Both the position numbers and the translations under genes were made by a program. Below are positions 46,696 through 56,137 of a stretch of DNA of 64,000 nucleotides, piece after piece. A model generated the notes under the pieces. That model was not told the DNA's origin. It did not search any database and saw only the letters and a program-made list of their open reading frames with translations. Origin of the DNA: FLUQ01 sp031550605 (GTDB taxonomy: Bacteria > Desulfobacterota > Desulfovibrionia > Desulfovibrionales > Desulfovibrionaceae); assembly GCA_031550605.1 (NCBI GenBank), contig JAVBOK010000021.1:39497-103496 (forward strand), in the 5' to 3' direction. Numbering within the stretch: the stretch's first letter is position 1; every line of letters starts with the position of its first letter.

Positions 46696-48681
46696 TCACG
46701 AATTTTTTTTCCGCACCGCCCGCCATAACGGTCTGAGCGGGCGTTTCAGCCCTTCGGGAAGGCGGCTGTACCATTTTTGTCCAACTGGCGGAAGGTCGCT
46801 TTGCGCGGAGACGGCAGGAGAAGCCGCGGCGGGCAGCCTCATCGCCCGGAATTTCGCGTACACGGCGCCGATCTCCAGAATATGCGGGGAATCGCCTTCC
46901 GCAGCGGAACTGCTGACGCCTTCAAAATTATACACCGAAACCGGCATGGGAATATACTGCGTCGTTGCGCCATGCACCAGGATTACCCGCATGAACCATT
47001 CGTAATCCGCCGCAAAACGCAGGGAGGCATCATACAACCCACAGCGATCGAAAAGTCGCCGTGCGATGAAGGTCGCCTGATGCGGCAGGCTGTGGCGGGA
47101 AAAAAAGGCCGCATCAAACCGCTGCGGTCCCACGGCCCATATGGGCCATGGCATCATGCCTGTCTCTTTCGCCAGCACTTCCCCATAGAGAATATCCGCA
47201 TCAAAATAGAGCGTGGTATGTTCTTCCAGCCCCGGCAGAGGACGGTATTCAAATATTCGTTCCAGTACCCGCTCGTGCGCCAGATAGTCGCCGCCGTTCA
47301 GGAACAGCAGGTATTCGCCCCGGGCATGGGTAATGCCCTTGTTCATGGCGTCATAGCGGCCGTCGTCCTTTTCGGACACAAGAACCCGCATATATTCCCT
47401 GTATCGCTCCAGAACATCCATGGTGCCGTCCGTGGAGCCTCCGTCCACGACGATCCATTCAAAGTTCCTCCAGCTCTGCCCGGCCACGGAGCGACACGTA
47501 TCCTCTATGTTCGTTTCATTACGGCAGATGGTAATAATGCTGAGTTTCGGTTTTTCCGCGAGACGCCGGCGGATGGCTTCGGCCATAATACGCGCGCATT
47601 CGTCCCAATTAAACAGTCTGGCCCGTTCAAGTCCGCTGCCCCGCAATTTTTCTCTCCGTACCGGATCCGCCAGGATCCGCCGCATGGCGTCGCACACCGC
47701 GTCGGCATCTTCCGGTTCCAGCAAAATGCCCGCGTCTCCCACAACTTCCGGCAGAGACGACGTGTTGGAAGCGATCACCGGAACGCCGCAAGCCATGGCC
47801 TCCAGCGGCGGCAAGCCGAATCCTTCGTACATCGACATGTAGGCGAAACAGGCGGCTCCGGAATAAAGAGCCCCAAGGTCTGCGTCATCAATGAATCCGG
47901 TGAGGATAATCCGCTTGCGCAGGGAGCCCATCCCCGCCAGGGTTTTGTCCAGTTCTTCCAGCTTCCATCCCTTCATGCCGGACAGCACGAGATGGGCCGA
48001 AGAATCCGGTTCTTTTTCCAGAAGCCTTGCGAAAGCCCTGACCACGGTCTGGAGATTTTTTCTGATTTCCAGGGTCGCCAGAGAGAGTATGTACGGCACA
48101 TCCGGTGGAATGCCGTATTTGCCGCGCACGGCGGACAGGCGCGCATCGTCCGCGCATGGGTAAAACCGCTCTCCGGCCGCCAGCGGGATGACCACTATCT
48201 GTTCCGGTGAAAGGTCCGGCCTGTAAGCGAGCAAATCTTTCCGGGTATTGTGGGAGATGCAGAAAACAAGGGTTTCCCGGTCTATGCTCGCGTATATTTG
48301 TTGCAACAGCCGGACCATTTCCTGATCAAAATACTCCGGCATAAGCAACCCGATAAGATCATACGCCACAAAAGCCTTCAATACACCCGTATCGCTGCGC
48401 CACGGTTCCCACGGCGCAAAAAAGGAAGTCAGCAAAACGTCCGCTTCGCGCGACGGCTTGTGGACGGCATTCTTGACCCAGGGCCAGTCCAGGCCTTTTT
48501 CCGTCAGGTATTTCCGGCCTTGCCCATCAAGACGCGAGGAGTCGCCGGCAGCCAGCGGCGAAAAACCCGGTTGCAAGGCGAGACGCGGGAACACCTCGTC
48601 GCATACGCGGTACACCCCGGTCTTGATGCCCTGCCCGAGCACGCGCATGTCAAAGGCAATGCGGATGGGAGCGTTGCGCAA
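46696..48681 (-). CDS. Bifunctional glycosyltransferase, GT4 fused to GT2
   Basis: The 661-residue protein carries two transferases. Residues about 1-360 are a GT4 (GT-B) enzyme: RIAFDMRVLGQGIKTGVYR, LSLATLEIRKNLQTVVRAF and SMYEGFGLPPLEAMACGVPVI. Residues about 375-600 are a GT2 (GT-A) enzyme: LSIITICRNETNIEDTC, WIVVDGGSTDGTMDVL and LFLNGGDYLAHE. It probably adds two sugars in succession to the same glycan. The TTG at 48681 was chosen because AAGGAGG lies nine bases upstream. A TTG at 48735 would give 679 residues but overlaps the previous gene without a ribosome site. Confidence 0.88.
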   Translation of the reverse strand: MRNAPIRIAFDMRVLGQGIKTGVYRVCDEVFPRLALQPGFSPLAAGDSSRLDGQGRKYLTEKGLDWPWVKNAVHKPSREADVLLTSFFAPWEPWRSDTGVLKAFVAYDLIGLLMPEYFDQEMVRLLQQIYASIDRETLVFCISHNTRKDLLAYRPDLSPEQIVVIPLAAGERFYPCADDARLSAVRGKYGIPPDVPYILSLATLEIRKNLQTVVRAFARLLEKEPDSSAHLVLSGMKGWKLEELDKTLAGMGSLRKRIILTGFIDDADLGALYSGAACFAYMSMYEGFGLPPLEAMACGVPVIASNTSSLPEVVGDAGILLEPEDADAVCDAMRRILADPVRREKLRGSGLERARLFNWDECARIMAEAIRRRLAEKPKLSIITICRNETNIEDTCRSVAGQSWRNFEWIVVDGGSTDGTMDVLERYREYMRVLVSEKDDGRYDAMNKGITHARGEYLLFLNGGDYLAHERVLERIFEYRPLPGLEEHTTLYFDADILYGEVLAKETGMMPWPIWAVGPQRFDAAFFSRHSLPHQATFIARRLFDRCGLYDASLRFAADYEWFMRVILVHGATTQYIPMPVSVYNFEGVSSSAAEGDSPHILEIGAVYAKFRAMRLPAAASPAVSAQSDLPPVGQKWYSRLPEGLKRPLRPLWRAVRKKNS

Positions 48682-48712
48682 CGTTGTCTTCCTCCTTTCG
48701 AAACGTTCCCGC

Positions 48713-49840
48713 TTATAGTCCGCGGGGCGTGACAAACGATTTCATCAGCCTCCAGACCGGCATCCACAGACGCTCCGTCCTGCGGAACACAAATGATTCC
48801 CGCAAACGCCGACGAAGAGGCGGACGCGCGGCAACCGGCGGCAGGGCCGTTCCCGATATCTGGTGAAACACATGCCGGTAACAGCCGGCATACAATTCCT
48901 GAGCCGGCGTCAATATAAAGTCCACGACCCGCGACTCCTGCTCGCGCCAGCGGGCGAGGCCGCCCTCCACGGACTTCCGCGCGTTCTCGCCCAGTTCGGC
49001 CCAGCGGGAAAAATCCAGAGCAGCCGGGCGATCGGGAGAGTACAACAGCCCGTTCAGTCCATGGATGATGTACTCATTCATCGTCCCGTTATCCGGCGCG
49101 ACAACGCATTGTCCTCTGGCCATGGCCTCAAGAAAGGATTGCCCGATTCCTTCCGCGCGGCGAGGGGCAAAATAGATATTCGACTGCGCAACAATATCAA
49201 GCAGATCCCTTTTATTCTCGAACCATGTGGACGTTGTGATGCCATATTTTTTTATTTCGGCGGCTGAGGGCAGAGCAGGAGGCGGCGATCCCGGGTCCGG
49301 AGATATATGCAAATGCACACGAGAAAAAGTTGTTTCTCCTATTAGAGAACGTACCATGGGCCATGAGACGTGATCTTCATGCCTGATCCAGAAGAATCCC
49401 CACAGTGCATCCAAGGGCAACGCGCATGCGATGGGTTCCTGATAATATCTCACCGCAAGACTGCGAATGCCAAAGGCAGTCGCAATGCTGTGCACGCCTG
49501 AAGAGAAACTGAGAACTTTGCAACCCTGAAACGGTTCCCAATGCCAGGAAAAATTATACAATGGCCCTCTGTGGATTTCGAATGAATCCAACATGGGAAT
49601 GTAGACGACGTTGGGGTGGATCTTTCTGAAATGCGGTGTTTCCGCCTCGCACCGGCATTGAAACATGATGACGACATCATAGTCCGCAACACGGCTGAAA
49701 GGGATATTCCCCCCGCCTTTCCAACTGTCGTCCCAGAAAAAATCCACAGTGTGCCTGTGCTTGCGCAGGGTATCCGGAATAAACTGGGTTGACAGCGTTT
49801 TCTGATGGTATGAATGATCCACATACGCAATGCGGGCCAT
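48713..49840 (-). CDS. Glycosyltransferase, GT-B type
   Basis: A 375-residue protein with a GT-B outline. An N-terminal strand (MARIAYVDHSYHQKTLSTQF) leads to the C-terminal nucleotide-sugar site, seen as YFAPRRAEGIGQSFLEAMARGQCVVAPDNGTMNEYI near residue 240, the E-x7-E pattern of GT4 enzymes. It is followed by a basic C-terminal helix. The ATG at 49840 lies 11 bases after AAGGAG. A TTG two codons earlier is also possible with 5-base spacing. It directly follows the Gmd-like gene, suggesting that it uses the sugar made there. Confidence 0.78.
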   Translation of the reverse strand: MARIAYVDHSYHQKTLSTQFIPDTLRKHRHTVDFFWDDSWKGGGNIPFSRVADYDVVIMFQCRCEAETPHFRKIHPNVVYIPMLDSFEIHRGPLYNFSWHWEPFQGCKVLSFSSGVHSIATAFGIRSLAVRYYQEPIACALPLDALWGFFWIRHEDHVSWPMVRSLIGETTFSRVHLHISPDPGSPPPALPSAAEIKKYGITTSTWFENKRDLLDIVAQSNIYFAPRRAEGIGQSFLEAMARGQCVVAPDNGTMNEYIIHGLNGLLYSPDRPAALDFSRWAELGENARKSVEGGLARWREQESRVVDFILTPAQELYAGCYRHVFHQISGTALPPVAARPPLRRRLRESFVFRRTERLWMPVWRLMKSFVTPRGL

Positions 49841-49846
49841 GCGCAA

Positions 49847-50833
49847 TCACGCTCCTTCCCGGCATGCGGCGGCGTTGCGCCTTTTTTGTTCCGCTTCCAC
49901 CAGCATGCGGGCGACATCCGCAAAGCCGTATTGCGCCCGCCAGCCCAGCTCCTTGGCGGCTTTTTCCGGATTCGCCCGGCTTGTCATGATATCGGAAGGG
50001 CGCAACAGCGCGGCATCCTGGCGCACATGATCCCGCCAGTCCGAACCCAGCGTTGCGAACACCGCCGCGGTGAAATCCCGCAAAGAGCAGGTATGCCCCG
50101 TGGCGATGATGTAATCGCCGGGCTTCTCCTGCTGCAGCATGCGCCACATGGCTTCAACGTATTCCGGCGACCAGCCCCAGTCGCGGGCGATGTCCATGTT
50201 GCCCAGGCACAGCGTTTCTTTTGCCCCCGCAACGATGCGGCAGGCCGCGCGCACGATTTTCTGCGTCACAAAACGTTCCGGGCGCAGGGGGGATTCATGG
50301 TTGAACAATATGCCGGAACAGGCAAACAAGCTGTATGCCTCCCGATAGTTCGCCACCTGCCAGAAGGCGGCGGCCTTGCCGACGGCATAGGGGCTGCGCG
50401 GTTGAAAAGACGTTGCCTCAGTCGCGGGTTCCAGCGTGTTGCCGAAGCATTCGCTGGACCCGGCGTTATAATAACGAATATTTTTGCCCAGAAAACGGAT
50501 GGCCTCCAGAAGCGTCAAATTGGCGATGCCTATGCTGGCGAACGTGTCCATGGGCTGGTCAAAAGAAAGCCCGACGGAACTTTGCCCCGCCAAATTGTAT
50601 ATCTCGTCCGGCTGCGCCCTGGCGATGGCGTCAAGCACGCTGCGAAAATCAGCGGGGTTGGCCGAAAGAACCTGTACGCTTTCCCGGATGCCAAGCCTGC
50701 CAAGGTTGGCGAACGAAGCCAGCTGCGCATCGCGGGACGCGCCGAATACCCGGTACCCTTTATCCAGAAGCAGTCTGGCCAGGTATGAACCGTCCTGTCC
50801 GGAGACGCCAAAGATTAACGCACATTTGCGCAT
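49847..50833 (-). CDS. Gmd-like NAD-dependent sugar-nucleotide epimerase/dehydratase
   Basis: The 328-residue short-chain dehydrogenase is of the GDP-mannose 4,6-dehydratase group: FGVSGQDGSYLARLLLDKGY (NAD loop), NLAGQSSVGLSFDQP, AGSSECFGN and the catalytic SPYAVGKAAAFW (Tyr-x3-Lys). It is shorter than the true Gmd at 57127 and has weaker similarity, so it may act on a different GDP-sugar or as a reductase. It shares the substrate-binding block NHESPLR. Cluster position supports production of a second deoxysugar donor. The precise reaction is uncertain. Confidence 0.82.
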   Translation of the reverse strand: MRKCALIFGVSGQDGSYLARLLLDKGYRVFGASRDAQLASFANLGRLGIRESVQVLSANPADFRSVLDAIARAQPDEIYNLAGQSSVGLSFDQPMDTFASIGIANLTLLEAIRFLGKNIRYYNAGSSECFGNTLEPATEATSFQPRSPYAVGKAAAFWQVANYREAYSLFACSGILFNHESPLRPERFVTQKIVRAACRIVAGAKETLCLGNMDIARDWGWSPEYVEAMWRMLQQEKPGDYIIATGHTCSLRDFTAAVFATLGSDWRDHVRQDAALLRPSDIMTSRANPEKAAKELGWRAQYGFADVARMLVEAEQKRRNAAACREGA

Positions 50834-50973
50834 CGCGCCCTTCTCCTTGCGGATATGTCTGCACGGTTCCGCAATATGGCTTGGTGTATCGCCGCGGCCC
50901 GCCGGCCGGGTTTCTTCTCGAAACAGCGCGGGATATTTTCATTTGCATGTCCAATGCAACAGGCCATGAAAAT

Positions 50974-52116
50974 TTACCCCTTCAATTGCCGCCATGCTTT
51001 CCTGCATACCCAACGCAGGGGGTGCCTGAGCGCTGCAATCAGATTGTCCAGCCTGCCTTGCAGCGCCGCCAATCGCTCTGACTGCGCCGTAGCGCTTTCG
51101 TTCAGCGCCGCAAGATGCTTCGCCTGCGCCGCGGCGCTTTCGTTCAGCGCCGACAATCGCGCTTCACTCTCCGCAAGCCGTTCTTCCAGCATGTGTTCCC
51201 GCCTGATGGCCTGGGCCTCTCTGGCATCCAGCCGGGCGCGCAGGGCGGTGAGTTGGGAACGGTCTTCAGCGGAAAAGCATTCGGTTTCCGCCGGGGAGGC
51301 AACAGGCTTTTGGGCGAGAAAAGCATACATGCGCCCCGGCGAGGGCACAAACCTGGTGATTTCGCGGACGGCATTCTTTTTCCCGAGCGGCCTCTTCCAG
51401 CGCCAATGCTGCATCACGATTTTTTCCGCCTCAGCATCGCTCAGGGGAAAATAATTCACGGGATTTTCCCAGAAAGAAATCACGCGCTGCAGGTGCAGGC
51501 CGCTGTCCAGAATGGCGTCCAGATAGTGCTCAAGGGCAAAGGCATATTCGCCTCCGAAAAGATGGTGCAGATCGTGGTTGTTCCAGAATGTCGCCAGATC
51601 ATCCGGGTGATCAATGACATGTTCGCGGGTGGCCAGCAGAATCCCTCCGGGAACAAGCACCCTGGACAATTCGCCGCAGAATGCTTCCAAATCCCGGGCG
51701 TGGTGCAGCACCTGCCTGGCATAAACGCAGTCGAAGGAGGCGTCGGGAAAAGGGAGATGTTCGCCCCAGTCCCGAACGACAGCGATGTCGACGCCGGCGG
51801 CACCACGCAGTTCTTCTATGGCCCCGGCCCCCACAAGCGGACTGGGATCAGGCTCAAGAGCCGTGACGGTCCAGCCGTCCACGGCAAACGCATACGAAGC
51901 GATGCCTCTTCCCGCCCCGACATCCAATACCTTTCCCGACGGCGCGGGGAGAATGGCGCGCGTTTCGCGCCATTCCGAACTGGCATGAAAACGCGCTGCG
52001 GCCGCCGCAACAGGACTGTCAAAATAGCATGCTTCGATCAACTCCCGCCGGTCCGGCTGATCGAGCAGCCATCGCACGGCTTCTTCCCATGTCATCTGCG
52101 CTGAGGATTCTTCCAT
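50974..52116 (-). CDS. SAM-dependent methyltransferase with C-terminal coiled coil
   Basis: A 380-residue protein. Residues about 60-200 form a class I methyltransferase: VLDVGAGRGIASYAF, TALEPDPSPL, FDCVYARQVLHHARD and LVPGGILLATREHV. Residues about 280-365 are a heptad-rich coiled coil with an internal repeat (LSALNESAAAQAKHLAALNES), followed by a basic tail. In O-antigen systems such methyltransferase/coiled-coil proteins cap the chain and act as length rulers, which would suit the adjacent ABC exporter. That role is inference. An AAGGGG site precedes the ATG, one base after the upstream stop. Confidence 0.8.
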   Translation of the reverse strand: MEESSAQMTWEEAVRWLLDQPDRRELIEACYFDSPVAAAAARFHASSEWRETRAILPAPSGKVLDVGAGRGIASYAFAVDGWTVTALEPDPSPLVGAGAIEELRGAAGVDIAVVRDWGEHLPFPDASFDCVYARQVLHHARDLEAFCGELSRVLVPGGILLATREHVIDHPDDLATFWNNHDLHHLFGGEYAFALEHYLDAILDSGLHLQRVISFWENPVNYFPLSDAEAEKIVMQHWRWKRPLGKKNAVREITRFVPSPGRMYAFLAQKPVASPAETECFSAEDRSQLTALRARLDAREAQAIRREHMLEERLAESEARLSALNESAAAQAKHLAALNESATAQSERLAALQGRLDNLIAALRHPLRWVCRKAWRQLKG

Positions 52117-52117
52117 G

Positions 52118-52987
52118 TCAGCCCCTTGGGGTTACGTCGCATAGCAGCGATTTCCCTGCCCCCGGGCATTGTTCGTGCAGTTTCGCCCGCAGCCAGGAAA
52201 AAGAAGGAACATGGCCGAGCTGACCGCAAACGAGCCAATACCGTTGGGGCTGGTAAAGAGCGGCAACGTCATACCTGGAGAAACACGACAAAAATTCTTT
52301 TCTGACAAAAAAAGCATTTACACCTGATATATTGCAGCACACCAACTGATAATCAGGGAGCGAAGTTACCCACGCCTGAAGCGATGCGCCGTAAAAATCA
52401 GTTTTGTCCCAAACATGCTCTTCACTGTATGGAATGCAAAGTTCCGTTGGCGGTGGAAATTTTGCATTATACTCAACACAAAGAAGTTTTGGCGAGATAT
52501 ATTCCAATACATTTGAAACAAAATATAAATCATTGCCATCTGTATCCCATGACAAAAAATCTATATCTTTTGTTTTCAATATTTCTACAAATTGGAGCGA
52601 AATATTTTTAATTACAGATATTCTGATAAATGCGTTGATAATTGCAAGCGAAGGAAAAACAAGACCATCAAGTTCTTTTTCCATTCGTAGAACATTATCA
52701 GTATTTCCTTCTACCCAGACTCCTCTATATCCATCCAGCACAAGTTGATGCGTATTACATTCAATGCCCGTCTCACAACCCACTTCAATAAATGTTTTTG
52801 TCTGCCGTTCAGGGGCATACGCTGCAATGCGCCGCAAACATTCCCGAACAATACCGTCCTCATCAGTTTGCGAAAAAGATTTCCATCCTGACAAGGCTGG
52901 ATTATCCGGCATTTTATCGCGCATCTCTCGACGATATTTTTCTTGATCAAGAACGTGGGTTCGCTGATTTTCAAATGGAGTGGACAT
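52118..52987 (-). CDS. Putative SAM-dependent methyltransferase-like protein
   Basis: The 289-residue protein has a methyltransferase-like core: KTFIEVGCETGIECNTHQL near residue 66, GVWVEGNTDNVLRM as the ribose-binding acidic strand, and IDFLSWDTDGNDLYF near 145, which recalls FkbM-type enzymes. The C-terminal part from about 190 has no familiar features. The gene is AT-rich, in contrast with the cluster average, pointing to separate acquisition. It could methylate a sugar hydroxyl; it is also possible that it only shares the fold. Confidence 0.6.
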   Translation of the reverse strand: MSTPFENQRTHVLDQEKYRREMRDKMPDNPALSGWKSFSQTDEDGIVRECLRRIAAYAPERQTKTFIEVGCETGIECNTHQLVLDGYRGVWVEGNTDNVLRMEKELDGLVFPSLAIINAFIRISVIKNISLQFVEILKTKDIDFLSWDTDGNDLYFVSNVLEYISPKLLCVEYNAKFPPPTELCIPYSEEHVWDKTDFYGASLQAWVTSLPDYQLVCCNISGVNAFFVRKEFLSCFSRYDVAALYQPQRYWLVCGQLGHVPSFSWLRAKLHEQCPGAGKSLLCDVTPRG

Positions 52988-53025
52988 GAAAATTCTCTTT
53001 CGTACTTAGCAATAAAAAATGAATT

Positions 53026-53949
53026 TTACGCACTTGCGTCAACAAATGAATATATTTTTTCTTTTTTCCCTTGTTTATCATCTTTATATACAGCAATGAT
53101 ATCAAGAAAATTGTCTTCATCATCAAAATTTGTCGCCAATTTTTGCTCAATATATTCCTTTGTCAATGGAATTATTTTACGCTCTTTAGCCACAATCTCA
53201 AACAATTCATAATCAAGAGCATAAAGCATGGCCCAGAGGTCATATGGATCATATCCAGCCATCCGCAAAACGTACGGCCAATATTCCAAAAACATCAACG
53301 GGCGCCATCCGGAATTAAATAAACCACATGCTCCATGCAAAATATCAAATTCAGCACCTTGAGTGTCACATTTTACGATTGCAGGGAATTCATTTTGGCG
53401 TGAAAACACATCGTCAAGCGAAGTCATTGCAATGGAAATATTTTTACGTGAAACACGATCTGGAATAATTCGATGGTCTCCACTATTAGATTCCGACAAA
53501 TAAAGAAAAGCTTTTTCCGTTTTTCTCCCGACAGCTTCTTTGCGCAATATACTATTTTTATATGGGGAACGGGACATATTCCACTGCAAAAGTTCATACG
53601 TGTCCGGGTTGGGTTCAAAACACAGTATCTTTCCTTTCGGGCCGACTTGGTGTGAGGCTATTATAGAATACCACCCCAGATTTGCGCCGAGATCCAGCAC
53701 AAAATCTCCAGGTGCGCAGCAGGATCTGAAGATCGCCGTCTCATATGGTTCCCACACCCCATCATCCAGAATCATCTGTGAAATAATGCGATCATGATCA
53801 AGGTCATTATGCAGCCTGAGAAAAATGGTCGGCAGCCCGTCAAGATGAATCTCTTTTATGCGCATGGGCGAAAGGGAGTCCCTGCTTGTCAGCTTGGATT
53901 TCACCCAGCGGCAGAAGGCCATAAATACAGTATCATGCAAAGCGCCCAT
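53026..53949 (-). CDS. FkbM-family methyltransferase
   Basis: A 307-residue protein with FkbM blocks: FVLDLGANLGWYSIIASHQVG near residue 85, ILCFEPNPDTYELLQWN, and FPAIVKCDTQGAEFDILHG, followed by MFLEYWPY. FkbM enzymes O-methylate hydroxyl groups of sugars and polyketides. The ATG at 53949 follows GGAG by six bases; a TTG at 53961 overlaps that site and is less likely. Like its downstream neighbour it is AT-rich. It follows the ABC ATPase gene by 19 bases and is probably part of the same transcript. Confidence 0.85.
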   Translation of the reverse strand: MGALHDTVFMAFCRWVKSKLTSRDSLSPMRIKEIHLDGLPTIFLRLHNDLDHDRIISQMILDDGVWEPYETAIFRSCCAPGDFVLDLGANLGWYSIIASHQVGPKGKILCFEPNPDTYELLQWNMSRSPYKNSILRKEAVGRKTEKAFLYLSESNSGDHRIIPDRVSRKNISIAMTSLDDVFSRQNEFPAIVKCDTQGAEFDILHGACGLFNSGWRPLMFLEYWPYVLRMAGYDPYDLWAMLYALDYELFEIVAKERKIIPLTKEYIEQKLATNFDDEDNFLDIIAVYKDDKQGKKEKIYSFVDASA

Positions 53950-53968
53950 TACAAACTCCAAGAGGCAG

Positions 53969-55330
53969 TCATCGTTGCAATACCAAAAAAGCTTTCGCGG
54001 GAAGATCCACCAAACCGAATGCGGTCACTCGTGAGGGAGTGCGCGAGAATGGCAAGACAACTGTAATCGCGGCAAGGTGATACGCATCCGCCAAATGGGT
54101 GCAACCCGCTTTCCAGTCATTGTAGTCGCAATATTCCCGTCGGGAATATGTCGCCGCCATTATATCAGCAAGCCCTGAGCCTATGACGTATTCACCTGGC
54201 GCCGTGTTCAGGACAATTTCATGGCAAGACCAAACCGTGGCAGGGAGATTGGCAACCCCAGGCGCATTGCATTCCAGGCTGTTTGTCCCCTGGCAATACA
54301 CGACAACGCCGGAAGCGGTCCACAGGCTTACGCTCGTGGCCACGACCTCCACGGGGCGCTCCAGGCGGTATTTCGTGTAAATCCGTATGGTCCTCCCTTG
54401 CTCGAATGCCGCTGTCGGGAGGTTGTTTTCATCCGTCAGGCAATACCCCTCCAGCATCGCTCCGGGAGCACAAGTGATCCTTTCCGGGTCGACCGGAAAA
54501 AAATGGCGCTCCAGTTCCGGCCAGGGGCATCGCGTGACGGTCATGTCCGGCTTTGGAACGGGAAGCGGAAGGACAGTCTGTCCGCAACCCGCATTCGGGT
54601 TCTGCTGTGAAAAGTAATAGCGCAGCATCGCCTCTTTCGGATCGCCGATATAGGCCTGCCGGCCGTGCTCAAGCAAAATGGCCCGGTCGCAGAATTCCTG
54701 CGCGTCCGACGAGGAATGCGTCACCAGAATCACCGCCATGCCCCGTTCGCGCATCTCCCGCAGCCGCGCATAGCATTTCTGGCGGAAAAAGATATCGCCC
54801 ACGGCCAGGGCTTCGTCCACGATGAGCAGGTTCGGGGTGCCGGCCACGGCCACGGCGAAGGCCAGACGCACAAACATGCCGGAAGAGTAGAATTTGACCG
54901 GCTGGTCGATGAATTCGCCGATGTCGGCAAACCTGATGATATTCTCCTCTTCCTGCTTGACCTGCTCGCGGGTGAGTCCCAAAAGGATGCCCGCCAGCGC
55001 GATGTTCTGGCGGCCCGTGAACTCGGGGTTAAATCCGCTGCCCAGTTCCAGCAGGGCGCAGACCCGGCCGTTGATCTGGAAACCACCTTCGGTGGGCGGC
55101 GTGATGCCGGCCAGAACCTGCAGGGCCGTGCTTTTCCCCGCCCCGTTCTTGCCTATCAGCGCGATGGCCTCGCCGGGCTGCAGCTCAAAAGTCAGACCGG
55201 ACAGGGCTCTGAACGCGTGCCCGCCCACCCGGAGCGGATTGACGAAGCACCCCAGCAGGCGCCTGCCCATGGTGGGGTACAGCCAGTAGGTCTTGCCCAA
55301 AGCATTGACGGTGACGACAGGTCTGCTCAT
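53969..55330 (-). CDS. wzt: ABC transporter ATPase for polysaccharide export (Wzt type)
   Basis: The 453-residue protein has an N-terminal ATPase (Walker A IGKNGAGKSTALQ near 57, signature KFYSSGMFVRLAFAVAV, Walker B LLIVDEALAVGD, His switch VTHSSSD). A C-terminal domain of ~190 residues matches the carbohydrate-binding domain of Wzt proteins that recognise the O-antigen chain end. It drives export of the finished lipid-linked glycan through the Wzm-type permease. It starts just after the permease stop, with a four-base gap. The C-terminal domain, together with the methyltransferase genes, fits a terminally modified O-antigen. Confidence 0.93.
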   Translation of the reverse strand: MSRPVVTVNALGKTYWLYPTMGRRLLGCFVNPLRVGGHAFRALSGLTFELQPGEAIALIGKNGAGKSTALQVLAGITPPTEGGFQINGRVCALLELGSGFNPEFTGRQNIALAGILLGLTREQVKQEEENIIRFADIGEFIDQPVKFYSSGMFVRLAFAVAVAGTPNLLIVDEALAVGDIFFRQKCYARLREMRERGMAVILVTHSSSDAQEFCDRAILLEHGRQAYIGDPKEAMLRYYFSQQNPNAGCGQTVLPLPVPKPDMTVTRCPWPELERHFFPVDPERITCAPGAMLEGYCLTDENNLPTAAFEQGRTIRIYTKYRLERPVEVVATSVSLWTASGVVVYCQGTNSLECNAPGVANLPATVWSCHEIVLNTAPGEYVIGSGLADIMAATYSRREYCDYNDWKAGCTHLADAYHLAAITVVLPFSRTPSRVTAFGLVDLPAKAFLVLQR

Positions 55331-55334
55331 GGCG

Positions 55335-56129
55335 TCACATCACGTCGGCAAAAGATTGGCGCAGGCGCTGGAATATGCGGAATCCGCCGTATGCGCACAG
55401 GGCGGAAAGCGCCGTCCAGACAGCGAACAGTCCCCACTGCGGGGGGATGCCCCACAGGGCCAGATTGCGGAAGGTCTCCACCAGAAAAGCCAGCGGGTTG
55501 CAGTGGACAATGATGCGAAACCGTTCGGGAACGGCTGTTTCCGGATAAAAAATGGGCGTGGCAAAAAGCAGCAGTTGCAGGACAAAGGGCACAATCTGCT
55601 GCAGATCCCGGATGAATACCCCGACGGCGGCCAACAGCCAGGACAGCCCCAGGCACCACAGCGAAGCCTGCAGGAACACCAGCGGCGCCAGCAGGATCCA
55701 CCAGTGAAAGGTGCCGAAGGCGGCGATGGAAACCGCGAGAATAAGAAAAAAAATGCACGCCGTCGCGCAGCTGACCAGCAGGTGGGCGATGGGCAAGGCG
55801 GCAAGAGGAAATTGTATCTTTTTTACGTAGTTGGGGACGGACGTCACCATTGACGGCGCGGAGCCGATCTGCTCGCTGCAGAAAAAATACACGGTCATGC
55901 CCGAAAACATGACCAGCCAGAAAGGCAGCGCTTCCTGGCCGGCCGTAATGCCGGTCTGCTGCCACTTTGCTTTCAGGACCACCGAGAACACAAAGGCATA
56001 CAGCGCCAGTTGCAAGCCGGCGGCCAGAAAAGGCCAGAGAATGCCCAGAAAGCTGCCTTGATACCGCTGCAGAAACTGGCGCAGGGCCAGATTGAACACC
56101 AGCCAGAGCTTGTCCGTATACTGCTGCAT
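55335..56129 (-). CDS. wzm: ABC transporter permease for polysaccharide export (Wzm type)
   Basis: A 264-residue inner-membrane protein with about six hydrophobic helices and the ABC-2 export family pattern: LALRQFLQRYQGSFLGILWPFL at the N-terminus, MFSGMTVYFFCSEQIG, and a C-terminal LLFATPIFYPETAVPERFR with NPLAFLVETFRNLALWG. It pairs with the ATPase encoded next. The start at 56129 follows AAAGGCAGG. The open frame extends slightly upstream without a better start. Type and position indicate ABC-dependent O-antigen or capsule export. Confidence 0.93.
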   Translation of the reverse strand: MQQYTDKLWLVFNLALRQFLQRYQGSFLGILWPFLAAGLQLALYAFVFSVVLKAKWQQTGITAGQEALPFWLVMFSGMTVYFFCSEQIGSAPSMVTSVPNYVKKIQFPLAALPIAHLLVSCATACIFFLILAVSIAAFGTFHWWILLAPLVFLQASLWCLGLSWLLAAVGVFIRDLQQIVPFVLQLLLFATPIFYPETAVPERFRIIVHCNPLAFLVETFRNLALWGIPPQWGLFAVWTALSALCAYGGFRIFQRLRQSFADVM

Positions 56130-56137
56130 ACCTGCCT

